From: Cynocephalus volans
Lineage: Eukaryota; Chordata; Mammalia; Dermoptera; Cynocephalidae
Direction: 5' to 3'
Assembly (NCBI RefSeq): GCF_027409185.1
Contig: NC_084475.1
Location: 16,760,130 to 16,824,129 of the forward strand
Length of the DNA: 64,000 bases
Shown here: in pieces, positions 42,801 through 49,056 of the stretch
Layout of the letters: the number at the start of each line of letters is the position of its first letter
How positions within the stretch are numbered: position 1 is the first letter of the stretch
Notes under the pieces: model-generated
The model's database searches: none
What the model saw: only the letters and a program-made list of their open reading frames with translations
Told to the model about the DNA's origin: nothing
Made by a program: the position numbers and the translations under genes

Positions 42801-43800
42801 GGGGAGGTCTGTGCGCAGCTCTTAGGGGAAGGCAGTGTTTCTACTTGGTTTTTATCTGGTTAGTAAAGCCGGGCTCCCACTTCTCTTCCCAGCCAACAAG
42901 GGGAAAGGAAGCGGGGTGCGGTGGGAGTAGTATTGGGGGACAGCATGCCAAGTGAATGCTTATGCAGAGGTGGCAACCTCTGGCCCTGGGATTCATTTCA
43001 CACTAGCAGCTAATGAAGCATTCCGGCACTGTAGGATGAGGCCCACCTCGCCTCTCAAGAAACAAAAAGTATTGGGCACTTCAACAGGGTCTGAAAAGCT
43101 GTGCCCATTGAAAGAGAAAAAGCACCTCAAAAGAACCAAAGCATCTCAGCACAAAGATGTATAAGTTTGAGGTCATAGAAAAAAATATATCAGTGGTTAC
43201 CAGGGTTTCAGTGGAGGAGAGAGAATGGAAGGATGGAGGGAGGGAGGGAGGGAGGGAGGGAGGGATGAGTAGGGGAAGCAGAGGATTTTGGGGGCAGTGA
43301 AACTATTCTTTATGATACTGTAATGGTAAATACATGACATTATGCATCTGGCAAAACCATAGAACAGTACAATAGAGAGAACCCTAATGTAAACCTCAGT
43401 TAATAATAATGTATCAATATACGTTCATAATTGTAATAAATGTACCACATTAATATAAGATGTTAATAATGAGAGAAGGGTTGACCAGTTAGCTCACTTG
43501 GGAGAGCCTGGTGCAGATAACACCACAGTCAACGGTTCAGATCCCTATATTGGCCAGCTGCCAAAACAAAAACAAAATACATAAATAATGAGAGTGGGCT
43601 GGCCCGTGCCATGGCTCACTCGGAAGAGTGTGGTGCTGATAACACCAAGGCCACAGGTTCGGATCCTATATAGGGATGGCCGGTTTGCTCACTGGCTGAG
43701 CGTGGTGCTGACAAACCAAGTCAAGGGTTAAGATCCCCTTACCGGTCATCTTTAAAAAAAATAAAAAATAAATAAAATAAATAAATAAATAATGGGAGAA

Positions 43801-43859
<59 letters not shown>

Positions 43860-46241
43860 GTTGGTATGTGAAATGTGTGCTTTCTGCTCAGTTTTTCTGT
43901 AAACCTAAAACTGCTATAAAAATAAGTCTATTACTTAAAAAACAAAAAAGTAAATTGCTAAAACTTGAGTTGCTCCTTATGACTTGTGTGTATTGCTAAG
44001 GCTGTTGTCGGAATCCTGATGACGTAGCCGATTCTATTGCTAGGGCTAGGATCCACAGACCCTTCAAACCCCTTGTACAGACTGGGTCACAGACCCCTTA
44101 TATGCTAGCCTGTGTCACCAGACCCCTCACATGCAGGTCCACGAGCTAGGTAATTGAGAAAGATCCCCAGAGCTGTTGGCAGATGACACAAGCTCAGTCC
44201 TCAGCTTCCTCAGTAGCAGCAGTGGCCTCTCAGGGCATCCCAGGGGCTCTGGCAGCAAGAGCTTGTAGCAACAGTCTCCAGCAGCAGTAACGCCATCCCC
44301 CATGATCCCCCCAGGGGCAGGGGGGTGGGCACTGTGGATCAGAGTCACTCGTCCTTTACCCTTAAGTCTGATAACCCAGGACACCTGGGTGCAAGTCAGA
44401 CAACCCAGGAACACCTGGGTGCTCACATGCATCCACAGGTAATACCCCAGGAACACCTGGGTGCATGTGCACAGTTACATATTTACATCAAATGCCCTGC
44501 AAGATACCAAACATCCGAGGGAGCCCTGACCATTTCCTACATTTTCCCTGCACTTGTGCAAACCTCCAGAATCTAAAATTAGTCAAACACACACACAAGG
44601 GCCGGCCCATGGCTCACTGGGGAGAGTGTGGTGCTGATAACACCAAGGCCATCCCATATAGGGATGGCCGGTTAGTTCACTGGGTGAGCGGGGTGCTGAC
44701 AACACCAAGTCAAGGGTTGATATCCCCTTACTGGTCATCTTTTATAACAAAAAAAACAAAAACAAAAACAAAACACACACACACACAAAATTCAAGAAAC
44801 CCCACCACACTTTAAAGTTTGAAAATAAAAGCAGATCAGATTCCCAGAGCAAAAATGAATGGCCCTGGGGTCTCAAGGCCTGGGGAGATGCAGCAGAATG
44901 GGATCAGTGGCTGGGGGTCCCTCTTATGGCCCCCTCTTCCTTACTCCTCCTGGCCTTCCTTTTCCCTCCTGTCTCTTCTCAGCCTCTCCCTAGGCTTTCT
45001 TCTGAATTGCTCCTTCTTTTCCTTCTAGGTACTAACCCCCTTCTGGCCCAATACACGAGTGAAACATGAGCACGTCTGTCATCTCGAGTTGACATGCACC
45101 ATGTTTCCTGCTCTTCAAGGGACAATGCTTATGCTGAACCATTCTCATATACTCTCCCTCCAAGAAAACAAAAGTCCAAGTGAAGTTGTCCCCTGCATGC
45201 TGAGATTTGTCATAACCACTGAGCTGGGGTCTAACTCTCCGTCCTAACTGCCTCCTCTTGGACTGGCCTCAGTCTTTCAACACCCACTCCCTTCTTTCTT
45301 CTTTTTTTAAAGGGAATTTGCTCTCAGAGTATTCTGAGAAGTTGTTAGCTCCCCTCTGGGTCAGTTCAGGGTCTTTGGGTGTCTGGTCAGTGGTGGTTGA
45401 ACCTCAGTGTAAACAGGGGCCAGGATGAAGGGGCGTGGGAAGTGGCCACTCTGCTTCCCAGGTGGGGCTCCCGGGTGCCCTCACCTGGGACTTCAACTCA
45501 GGGAACAACTGCGCCTTTTGGTGGGCTTCTTTCAGGATTTTCACGTCTTCCATGACGTCCTCCAGGAGCCCCATGGCCTGCAAGGTAGAGCATGGGTTGC
45601 ATGGGGCCAGGCTGCACCAAGGCCTGGCATCCCATCCTGTCCCCAGCTTCCTGTGCCCCTCAGGCACCGGTTCTGAAGCCCGACCTGGAGCGGGTAGAGG
45701 GACTGCGCCGGCCCCCTGCACTCACCTTGCTGATGCTGACCCTCTTGGTGTCTTTTATGACCCCCTTAGACGCTGGTTGCCCCCTGTCCTGCACCAGCAT
45801 GGCCATGTCCTTGTCCTCCATCAGCATGGCCATGTCCTTGTCCTCCAGCCATTCCCGGGCATCCACGTGGAGGCCGCTGTCCTCGGAGGTTAAGTGCTGC
45901 ACGTGGGTGACGATGCCCCGCACCTGGTTGCTGATGGTCTTGAGCTGCCTGGTGAGGTCCTGCACCTGGCTCTCCAGCGCCTGCGAGGGCACCCTGCTCA
46001 CGCTCCTCCGCTTCTCTTTGGTGGCCGGCGGGTGCGGAGTGCTGAGCGAGGGCCGGGGGCTCAGCTCGGGCGACAGGGACTGGAAGTCAGTCCGGGTCTC
46101 CTGGAGGTTGAGGTTCTTGAGCATGGCCACGATGAGCGTGTGCAGGGCCGTGAAGTTGACGGCGCCCACCTCCGGGGTGCCGATGGCGAGGTCGGCCAGC
46201 TCCCGGAGGGAGACCGTGGTCGCTCCCATCGAGGGCGGCAT
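8867..46241 (-). CDS. QRICH2: QRICH2, glutamine-rich protein 2 (20 coding exons)
   Basis: Twenty minus-strand exons join to 8,307 nt, giving 2,768 residues without a frame break. All introns are GT-AG. Residues 1-260 are a Leu-rich, partly helical N-terminal region. Residues 261-525 are low-complexity. About 526-1896 are some 137 decapeptide units of the type GLVQPGxDQH. Residues 2139-2768 are the conserved C-terminal part, with coiled-coil-like segments and the region I know as DUF4795. The human protein is about 1,660 residues by recall, and the extra length lies mainly in the repeat exon. In human and mouse QRICH2 is needed to build the sperm flagellum. The start is the ATG at 46241 in a CpG island. 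Confidence 0.95.
8983..10585 (-). other. QRICH2 intron 19
   Basis: Contains a clear MIR at 9607-9790 and further MIR-like pieces at about 10096-10160 and 10410-10500. No other coding exon is seen. Confidence 0.6.
9607..9790 (+). repeat. MIR SINE
   Basis: Shows the MIR core: a Cys-rich-looking CTCTGCCACTTCCTAGCTGT segment, then TGTGACCTTGGGCA and CTCTGTGCCTTGGTTTTCTC. This is an ancient mammal-wide tRNA-derived SINE. Confidence 0.85.
10586..10714 (-). CDS. QRICH2: QRICH2 coding exon 19
   Basis: Residues 2688-2730, basic and Ser/Gln-rich, containing [12 protein letters not shown] as in other mammals. The acceptor is CCCACAG, and a second AG six bases on would drop two residues in frame. The donor is GTAGCT. 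Confidence 0.85.
11478..11565 (-). CDS. QRICH2: QRICH2 coding exon 18
   Basis: Residues 2659-2687 with the conserved [17 protein letters not shown] segment. The acceptor is CTACAG and the donor GTGAGT. The flanking introns 17 and 18 (11566-12015 and 10715-11477) show nothing recognisable. Confidence 0.93.
12016..12160 (-). CDS. QRICH2: QRICH2 coding exon 17
   Basis: Residues 2610-2658. It includes [13 protein letters not shown] and [13 protein letters not shown], conserved near the C terminus. The donor GTCGGG is weak at positions +3 and +4, but frame and homology support it. Confidence 0.92.
12340..12516 (+). repeat. CA-rich microsatellite
   Basis: A nearly pure AC run at 12433-12488, interrupted once by CC, sits in a looser CA-rich stretch within QRICH2 intron 16. 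It causes the Thr-His and Cys-Val open frames seen in translation. Confidence 0.9.
12648..12854 (-). CDS. QRICH2: QRICH2 coding exon 16
   Basis: Residues 2541-2609 containing [20 protein letters not shown]. The acceptor is ACTCACAG and the donor GTGGGC. Intron 15 (12855-13678) has no recognised element. Confidence 0.93.
13679..13780 (-). CDS. QRICH2: QRICH2 coding exon 15
   Basis: Residues 2507-2540, including [20 protein letters not shown]. The junction codon with exon 14 reads Gln here, where I recall His in human. The donor is GTATGG. Confidence 0.93.
13960..14150 (-). repeat. Arm 1 of a 191-bp inverted repeat (contains exon 14)
   Basis: Read on the minus strand, this segment matches the plus strand of 17226-17416 over 191 bp with about 20-25 mismatches and no net gap. 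It spans exon 14 and its two splice sites. This is the original copy, because its exon is in frame in the gene. Confidence 0.85.
14067..14132 (-). CDS. QRICH2: QRICH2 coding exon 14
   Basis: Residues 2485-2506, with the [17 protein letters not shown] motif whose CxxC pair sits at about 2493 and 2496. The acceptor is CTAACAG and the donor GTGAGT. A near copy of this exon lies inverted in intron 8. Confidence 0.93.
14674..14795 (-). CDS. QRICH2: QRICH2 coding exon 13
   Basis: Residues 2445-2484 ([20 protein letters not shown]), a helical segment of the conserved C-terminal domain. The acceptor is CCTGCAG and the donor GTGAGG. Confidence 0.94.
14908..15072 (-). CDS. QRICH2: QRICH2 coding exon 12
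   Basis: Residues 2390-2444 ([10 protein letters not shown] to LVEMDSK), the best conserved block of the domain. It is predicted coiled coil from its heptad-like Leu/Met spacing. The donor is GTGAGC. Confidence 0.95.
15272..15346 (-). CDS. QRICH2: QRICH2 coding exon 11
   Basis: Residues 2365-2389 ([20 protein letters not shown]), highly charged and helical. The acceptor is CCCCCAG and the donor GTGAGC. Confidence 0.93.
15448..15570 (-). CDS. QRICH2: QRICH2 coding exon 10
   Basis: Residues 2324-2364 ([20 protein letters not shown] onward), helical. The acceptor is CCGCAG and the donor GTGAGG. Confidence 0.94.
16385..16639 (-). CDS. QRICH2: QRICH2 coding exon 9
   Basis: Residues 2239-2323. 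It carries a CPAC pair at about 2281 and 2284 and the [20 protein letters not shown] segment. The acceptor is CATGCAG and the donor GTGGGT. Confidence 0.95.
17226..17416 (+). pseudogene. Inverted duplicate of QRICH2 exon 14 and flanks
   Basis: The plus strand here repeats the minus strand of 13960-14150 over 191 bp, at about 88 percent identity by eye. The copied exon is 17244-17309. Its 66 bases have no stop in the original frame, and both the AG acceptor and the GTGAGT donor are intact. It lies antisense to QRICH2 transcription, so it cannot be spliced into the sense mRNA. It can base-pair with arm 1 in the pre-mRNA. Confidence 0.85.
18478..19494 (+). mobile_element. 5'-truncated LINE-1
   Basis: Shows typical L1 ORF2 3' end and 3' UTR sequence: AAAACCACAATGAGATACTG, AGGATGGCTACTATT, TTCACAGCAGCATTATTC and CAACCCAAATGTCCTTCAAC. 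It ends in AATAAAAAAA near 19480-19490. It is degraded and antisense to QRICH2. Confidence 0.88.
19738..19852 (-). CDS. QRICH2: QRICH2 coding exon 8
   Basis: Residues 2200-2238 ([20 protein letters not shown] onward). The first base completes an Arg codon. The acceptor is ACCACAG and the donor GTAAGG. Confidence 0.95.
20306..20403 (-). CDS. QRICH2: QRICH2 coding exon 7
   Basis: Residues 2168-2200 ([20 protein letters not shown] and on), acidic and helical. The acceptor is TTTGTAG and the donor GTAGAA. Confidence 0.92.
20604..20709 (+). mobile_element. tRNA-Ile-derived SINE, monomer
   Basis: Has the TCAGTTGGTTAGAG A-box region, a GGTTTGGATCC B-box and an A tail. Confidence 0.85.
21035..21120 (-). 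CDS. QRICH2: QRICH2 coding exon 6
   Basis: Residues 2139-2167 ([20 protein letters not shown] onward). Its first two bases complete the Val codon begun in exon 5. The acceptor is TCCATAG and the donor GTAAGG. Confidence 0.95.
21772..27406 (-). CDS. QRICH2: QRICH2 coding exon 5, giant repeat exon
   Basis: A single 5,635-nt exon encodes residues 261-2138. It begins [13 protein letters not shown] after a CTAG acceptor at 27407-27408, and ends [13 protein letters not shown] with a GTGAGT donor. Non-repetitive ends flank the long decapeptide array, so the exon limits are set by unique sequence on both sides. No stop or frameshift interrupts it. Gln, Gly, Pro, Asp and Val dominate. Assembly collapse or expansion of the array is possible, so the true length could differ. 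Confidence 0.94.
22501..26610 (-). repeat. 30-bp coding tandem array, about 137 units
   Basis: The units stay in exact 30-bp register over 4,110 bp and encode GLVQPGxDQ(H/R) or close variants. The core at about 22741-25720 (some 99 units) is nearly uniform; the ends are more diverged. At 26611-26900 the array continues in a shifted, degenerate form. On the opposite strand the same array is also open. Variation is mostly single substitutions, with no frame-breaking indel. Confidence 0.95.
28739..28830 (+). mobile_element. tRNA-Ile-derived SINE, single unit
   Basis: Matches the second half of the dimeric form (GTGGTGCTGACAACACC, AAGGGTTAAGATCCCC) with an A-rich tail. Confidence 0.8.
28860..28895 (+). 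repeat. AC microsatellite
   Basis: Uninterrupted dinucleotide run of about 18 units. Confidence 0.95.
29088..29259 (+). mobile_element. tRNA-Ile-derived SINE, dimer
   Basis: Two tRNA-like units (GATAACACCAAGGCC then GACAACACCAAGCC), followed by CCAGTCATCTTTG and an A tail. Confidence 0.9.
30606..30760 (+). mobile_element. tRNA-related SINE, GC-rich head subtype
   Basis: The head has GCGCTGGGAGCGCGGCG in place of the usual GATAACACC block. It then shares GGGTTCGGATCCTATATAGG, and ends in GGTCACGAAAAGGAC plus an A/C-rich tail. The same subtype recurs at 34082 and 41642. Confidence 0.8.
30886..31268 (+). mobile_element. LINE-1 3' UTR fragment split by a SINE
   Basis: Resembles an L1MB-type 3' end (AACAAATGTGCCATATTAAT, CTAAAACTGTCCTAAAAAAT). 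A dimeric SINE is inserted at 30957. Confidence 0.65.
30957..31127 (+). mobile_element. tRNA-Ile-derived SINE, dimer
   Basis: Full dimer flanked by direct repeats ATTATAACAAATGTG (about 30941-30955 and 31128-31142), which show the insertion into L1 sequence. Confidence 0.92.
32061..32150 (+). mobile_element. tRNA-Ile-derived SINE, monomer
   Basis: Degraded unit with GTTAGCTCACTTGGT and CCATACCAGCAAGCTGCC. Confidence 0.75.
32211..32454 (+). mobile_element. tRNA-Ile-derived SINE, trimer
   Basis: Three consecutive tRNA-like units. The first two both end in GGCCGCGGGTTCGGATCC, and the third has the CAAGTCAAGCATTAAGATCC form plus CCAGTCATCTTTG and an A tail. Confidence 0.88.
32828..32925 (+). 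mobile_element. tRNA-Ile-derived SINE, monomer
   Basis: Shows GGCTGGCTGGTTAGCAC, AATACCAAGGTCAAGGG and CCATACCAGCCAGCTGCC. Confidence 0.85.
33016..33102. mobile_element. Palindromic mariner-type MITE, copy 1
   Basis: An 85-90 bp element with inverted ends (GAGGGTACTTCAAAAAGTTT and its imperfect complement near 33085-33100). Related copies lie at 41062 and 59514. Confidence 0.65.
33151..33246 (-). mobile_element. tRNA-Ile-derived SINE, monomer
   Basis: Minus-strand unit, recognised by GAACCCTGGACCTTGGTGTT and CGCTAACCGGCCAGCCC. Confidence 0.8.
33736..33860 (+). mobile_element. tRNA-Ile-derived SINE, monomer
   Basis: Shows GCTGGCCAATTAGCTCAGTT and CCAGCCAGCCACC with an A/G-rich tail. Confidence 0.88.
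33885..34044 (-). mobile_element. tRNA-Ile-derived SINE, dimer
   Basis: Minus-strand dimer, T-rich start and GAGCCACGGACCGGCCC end. Confidence 0.88.
34082..34229 (-). mobile_element. tRNA-related SINE, GC-rich head subtype
   Basis: Minus-strand copy of the subtype at 30606: GTGACCGGCACTCAGCC, CCGAACCCGCGGCGG and GTGCCACGGGCTCGGCCC. Confidence 0.8.
34622..35038 (+). mobile_element. Solo LTR, MaLR (MST/MLT1)-like
   Basis: A 417-bp element from TGTAGTGGATTGAATTATG to ACTATTGCA, with GCAATAAATTTC as its polyadenylation signal. The host L1 reads AGCC(C) before it and AGCC(A) after it, consistent with a 4-5 bp target duplication. It is non-coding. Confidence 0.75.
35252..35353 (+). mobile_element. 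tRNA-Ile-derived SINE, monomer
   Basis: GCTGGCCGGTTAGCTCAGTT is close to the tRNA-Ile 5' end; it ends CTGGCCAGCCACC plus an A tail. Confidence 0.9.
36186..36720 (-). mobile_element. LTR-like repeat, probably MaLR, minus
   Basis: Contains GCATAACAAATTACCAGAAA and CACAAGTTTATTATCTCATG, which resemble the reverse strand of MLT1-type LTR ends. Family assignment is tentative. Confidence 0.45.
36963..37456 (-). mobile_element. MLT1-like LTR, minus, with SINE piece inside
   Basis: Shows GGCTGCTGTAACAAATGAC, GTGGCTTAAAACACC, TTATAAAGACCTCTGTGATT and ATCATTCAGCCCACCACAG in the order expected for a reversed MLT1-type LTR. A SINE 3' piece lies at 37029-37108. Confidence 0.6.
37029..37108 (+). mobile_element. 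tRNA-Ile-derived SINE fragment
   Basis: 3' half only: ACCAAGGTCCAGAGTTCAAT, CTGTACTGGCCAGC, then an A/G-rich tail. Confidence 0.7.
37566..37730 (-). mobile_element. tRNA-Ile-derived SINE, dimer
   Basis: Minus-strand dimer immediately beside another dimer at 37742. Confidence 0.9.
37742..37916 (-). mobile_element. tRNA-Ile-derived SINE, dimer with target duplication
   Basis: Minus-strand dimer flanked by the perfect direct repeat CAAACTGGCAG at 37731-37741 and 37917-37927. Confidence 0.93.
38310..38415 (-). mobile_element. tRNA-Ile-derived SINE, monomer
   Basis: GGCAGCTGGCCACTATAGGG and GAGCTAATCGGCCAGCCCC mark the two ends. Confidence 0.88.
38558..38646 (+). mobile_element. tRNA-Ile-derived SINE, monomer
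   Basis: GGGCCGGCCAGGTAGCTCAG head and TACCAGCCAGCCATC end. Confidence 0.85.
38880..38964 (-). mobile_element. tRNA-Ile-derived SINE, truncated
   Basis: Minus-strand unit with CCCTTGACCTTGGTATTA and ATGCTCTAACCAA; the tRNA 5' end is missing. Confidence 0.75.
40404..40577 (+). mobile_element. tRNA-Ile-derived SINE, dimer with target duplication
   Basis: Full dimer. GGTAGAGAAACTC occurs just before it (about 40390) and just after its A tail (about 40578). Confidence 0.92.
41062..41144. mobile_element. Palindromic mariner-type MITE, copy 2
   Basis: Ends GGTACTTCAAAAAAATTCAT and AACTTTTTCAAGTACC are inverted copies of each other. Confidence 0.65.
41642..41804 (+). mobile_element. tRNA-related SINE, GC-rich head subtype
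   Basis: Third copy of the subtype seen at 30606. An imperfect TSD, about ATCGATGGAAGGC and ATCCATGGAAGGC, flanks it. Confidence 0.82.
41927..42013 (+). mobile_element. tRNA-Ile-derived SINE, monomer with internal deletion
   Basis: GGCTGGCTGGTTGGCTCAC joins directly to CAAGGTCAAGGGCTGGAT; the anticodon-region block is missing. Confidence 0.8.
42156..42266 (-). CDS. QRICH2: QRICH2 coding exon 4
   Basis: Residues 224-260 with [20 protein letters not shown], conserved in mammals. The acceptor is TTGTCAG and the donor GTGAAC; the exon ends on a full codon. Confidence 0.94.
42654..42713 (-). CDS. QRICH2: QRICH2 coding exon 3
   Basis: Residues 204-223 ([20 protein letters not shown]), 60 bp. The acceptor is TTCCAG and the donor GTAATA. 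Confidence 0.93.
43232..43264 (+). repeat. GGGA microsatellite
   Basis: About eight GGAG-type tetranucleotide units. Confidence 0.9.
43477..43580 (+). mobile_element. tRNA-Ile-derived SINE, monomer
   Basis: GGTTGACCAGTTAGCTCACT head and CCCTATATTGGCCAGCTGCC end. Confidence 0.85.
43596..43795 (+). mobile_element. tRNA-Ile-derived SINE, dimer
   Basis: Full dimer with CTTACCGGTCATCTTT and an A/T tail. Confidence 0.9.
43803..43853 (+). repeat. GT microsatellite
   Basis: Uninterrupted dinucleotide run of about 25 units. Confidence 0.95.
44050..44552 (-). mobile_element. Solo LTR-like element, copy A
   Basis: Read on the minus strand it begins TGCAGGGAAAATG and shares most of its length with copies at 46955 and 48664. 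Shared blocks include GGTAAAGGACGAGTGACTCT, GACTGAGCT and CAATTACCTAGCTCGTGGAC. Short repeats of ACCCAGGTGTTCCTGGG occur inside. No internal viral genes are attached. Confidence 0.6.
44599..44775 (+). mobile_element. tRNA-Ile-derived SINE, dimer
   Basis: Dimer with a small deletion after AAGGCC in the first unit. Confidence 0.88.
45485..45577 (-). CDS. QRICH2: QRICH2 coding exon 2
   Basis: Residues 173-203 ([20 protein letters not shown] onward), helical. The acceptor is CCTTGCAG and the donor GTGAGG. Confidence 0.93.
45726..46241 (-). CDS. QRICH2: QRICH2 coding exon 1
   Basis: Residues 1-172. It starts [19 protein letters not shown] and includes [20 protein letters not shown], the conserved N-terminal block. 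Near its end the nonapeptide EDKDMAMLM is present twice in tandem (second copy ending in Val). The donor is GTGAGT. The first ATG of the open frame is chosen; a second Met five codons in has a G at +4 and is a possible alternative. Confidence 0.93.
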
Positions 46242-46700
46242 CGTGCGCCCTGTCAGGAGCGGTCTGCGACCCCGAGGGGACAGGCGACCGTGCTCCTTTC
46301 ACCCCTCGCCACAACTCGGGGCCTGTCGCGGAGCCTGCGAGACCCCGGGGGGGTCACCTCCCCTGGGCCCAAACTCGGGACTGAGCCTCTCGGAAATCAA
46401 CGCCCCCACCTCCCCGGGGGGGTCCCGGCTGACGACCTTCTGCTGCCCGCCGTGCCGCCGTCCGGTCTCGCCCGGTCTCCAAGCGCGAGCCCCGCGCTCC
46501 TGTCCCCTAGCGCCGCCTCGTGGCCGGCGGACGTTTGGAACGAGGGCGGCCGCGGTCGCTGTCGGGTCGTGGGGCCCCCGCGCGCCCCGAGGATTCCGCA
46601 TTAAGGACACGCCCTCTCCGAGAGCCTCCTGGGGAGCAAAGGCCACCAGTGGCGGGGGCCTGCCCACAGGGGAGCCTGCCGTAACGGCCACACCCCAAGG
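45890..46700. promoter_or_regulatory. CpG island at QRICH2 5' end
   Basis: CpG-dense DNA spans QRICH2 exon 1 and about 450 bp upstream on the minus strand. No TATA box is seen. This is the likely QRICH2 promoter, although the transcription start is not defined by sequence alone. Confidence 0.6.
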
Positions 46701-46954
46701 CGCCACTTTTATTCTCAGTAGATGCTCCCAAAGAAAGGAGCGGCGGGGCTGTGCCAAGGCCTCTGCATTAGCGAAGGAAGCCATCATCTTGCCGGCAGGG
46801 GAGGCCTCCCATAGGTCCGACTAGACTCCATCCATCCCTTTAACCTAGAAAGGCCCTAGATTCACCCACTCTTGGGGAGCACATAAGGATGGAAAGATTT
46901 AAGGGGTATCATGGCAGTCATGCCTTGTGTCATTAGCTGTCTCCATTACACAGG

Positions 46955-47366
46955 TGTCAGGCTGAGTCACAGACCCTTCAAACCCATGGTGCAGACTGGG
47001 TCACAACCCCCTAATATGCAGGTCGCGAGCTAGGTAATTGGAAAAAGATCCTGGGAGCGGTTGGCGAGGTTGACATGCTTTATTCGGACGGGAGCTCAGC
47101 CCCTAGCCTGCTCCTCAGCAGCAGCTTAGAGCAGATCCAGCAGCGGCCTGGTGGCCTCCAGGGGGCACTGTGGATCAGAGCCCTTTGTCCTTTATACTGA
47201 AGTCAGATAACCAGAGAACACCTGGGCGCACTTGCGCAATTACATCAGACAATAGCCCAGGAACTCCTGGGCACAGTTAACATGCTTACATCAGACATGC
47301 TAGGTCATGCTCGGCAAGATTCCTAACAGCTGAGGGAGCCTGACCATTTTTTTCATTTTCCTTACA
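46955..47366 (-). mobile_element. Solo LTR-like element, copy B
   Basis: On the minus strand it runs from TGTAAGGAAAATG to GACTCAGCCTGACA, giving TG...CA ends. It has TATAAAGGAC as a TATA-like box and AATAAAGC at 47079-47084 as a polyadenylation signal. This is the layout of a retroviral LTR. Confidence 0.65.
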
Positions 47367-47768
47367 ATAGGGCAGTGGTACATATGGCAGTCCTGAGTTC
47401 TTGGTCCCTTGGGGACAGTTCCCATATAACTTTGTTCATTCAAAAGGCAAGCAACTTGGAAAAGGCTTCCCACTACCCAGGCACTTCCAACTAGCCACCA
47501 ACTGACAGACTCTAACCTAATTTATCTCAAAACACTGACTCATCTGGTAAAGCACCAGCATTTTAGCTCATTACAAGGCAGAACTAGACAAGACTAGGTG
47601 AAAAACCTGGTGCCCTCAATAATTGAGGTGTGACTTTCTCATACCAGATTCTTCCAGAAAATGTGTAAATAAAACATAACAGCATTTACACACAGTGAAG
47701 CTAGTTAAAAACCTATGAATACATCTGTACCATATACTCCCTTTTTAACTTCTTTTCATGACTATTCA

Positions 47769-47867
47769 TTTTTTTTTCTGGCAGCTGGCAGGTATAGGGG
47801 ATCTGAACCTGTGACCTTGGTGTTATAAGGCTGCATTCTAACCAACTGAGCTATAATTGGCCGACCC
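47769..47867 (-). mobile_element. tRNA-Ile-derived SINE, monomer
   Basis: GGCAGCTGGCAGGTATAGGG and GAGCTATAATTGGCCGACCC. Confidence 0.85.
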
Positions 47868-47899
47868 TTAACTAGTTTAATCTGAGTTGATACATTTAT

Positions 47900-48061
47900 T
47901 TTTTACTTATTTGACTGGTAAGGGGATCACAACCCTCGGCATGGTGTGGTCTGCACCACACTCAGCCAGTGAGCGCACCGGCCATCCCTATGTAGGATCC
48001 AAACCCATGGCCTCGGTGCTACCAGCGCTGCACTCTCCCGAGTGAGCCACGGGGCTGGCCC
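47900..48061 (-). mobile_element. tRNA-Ile-derived SINE, dimer
   Basis: Minus-strand dimer ending GAGTGAGCCACGGGGCTGGC. Confidence 0.88.
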
Positions 48062-48663
48062 TGAGTTGGTACATTTAATTAAAGGATTTTTGTTCACCAT
48101 AATATTCCCAATACCCAGCACACAGTAGGCCCTCAAGTAGTTGTTGCTATCAAAAGAACAAGTGCTTTGTAGTCTTTTTTGCATTCTTAGAAAACTCAGG
48201 GCTAGATCACAAAGCTAAATAAAGCCTTAGGATGGAGCATTGGCTGTGCTGGGCAATGGGGTTTCATTTCTCAGCCAGCTACACACTAGCTAAGACCAGA
48301 ATGTCAGCTCCCTAAGTCCTCACAGGCCCATTTATTATTTGCTGAGGACAGGCACAGATTAGGACTCATTAAATACCAAAGGAAAGGGTAGCATATTCTA
48401 ACTCCAGGAACTACAGTATGTTCTACTTTTGCTACATAAGTACATTCTAAAATCTCCACCCATGGAGAATAGGAAAGAAAACATTAACGGGTATAAAATG
48501 GAATTTTAGAGTTGAAAAGAACTTTAGTTTTCAATTCCAAACCTCCCTTTTCATGACTGATGACAGAGGCCCAGAAAGTACTAGTCACCTGCCTGACTTG
48601 ATGAACTACCAACCAGGTCCCCTAACAAACAGTCCAGGGCTCTTCCTCTACCACCATGTTAAC

Positions 48664-49056
48664 TGTAGGGAAAGCAAAGGAAAATGGTCAGGGACCCTCA
48701 GATGTTCAGAATCTTGCTGAGCATTTGATATAAATATGCATGTGTGCCCAGATATTCCTTGGTTATTGTCTAATGTAATTGTGCATGTGCACACAGGTGT
48801 CCTGAGTTATGACTTAAGTATAAAGGACGAGTGGCTCTGATCCATGGTGCCCCCCGCCACCGGGATGCCTCCAGCGGGGAGGCCACTATAGCTGCTGGAG
48901 GCTGCTGCTGCAAGCTGTTGCTGCCAGTGCCCACGGGATGCCCTGAGAGGCCACTGCCGCTGCTGCTTCTGCTCTTGCTGCTACTGCTGAGGACTGAGCT
49001 CGTGTCATCTGCCAATGGTTCCCAGGATCTTTCGAAATTACCTAGTGTGGACCTAA
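48664..49056 (+). mobile_element. Solo LTR-like element, copy C
   Basis: Plus-strand copy of the same family: TGTAGGGAAAG start, AGTATAAAGGACGAGTGGCT and AATTACCTAGTGTGGACC. It carries a GCTGCTGCT-rich insert between about 48895 and 48990 and seems to lack the 3' end seen in A and B. Confidence 0.6.

Larger units (their letters stand above)
43150..43945 (+). mobile_element. LINE-1 3' UTR fragment with insertions
   Basis: L1MB-type 3' end (GAGAACCCTAATGTAAAC, TGTACCACATTAATATAAG, AACCTAAAACTGCTATAAAA), split by SINEs at 43477 and 43596 and by a GT run. Confidence 0.65.
42714..45484 (-). other. QRICH2 intron 2
   Basis: Contains LINE-1 3' UTR sequence, three SINEs, two microsatellites and LTR-like copy A, listed separately. 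The stretch 44800-45484 has nothing I recognise. Confidence 0.7.
47370..48663. other. Intergenic stretch between LTR copies
   Basis: Two minus-strand SINEs (47769 and 47900) and a MIR-like fragment near 48525-48600. No gene is recognised. Confidence 0.6.

Noticed and set aside
45592-46824. 410-codon plus-strand open frame
   Set aside because: It runs antisense to QRICH2 exons 1-2 through a CpG island; the minus strand carries the conserved protein.
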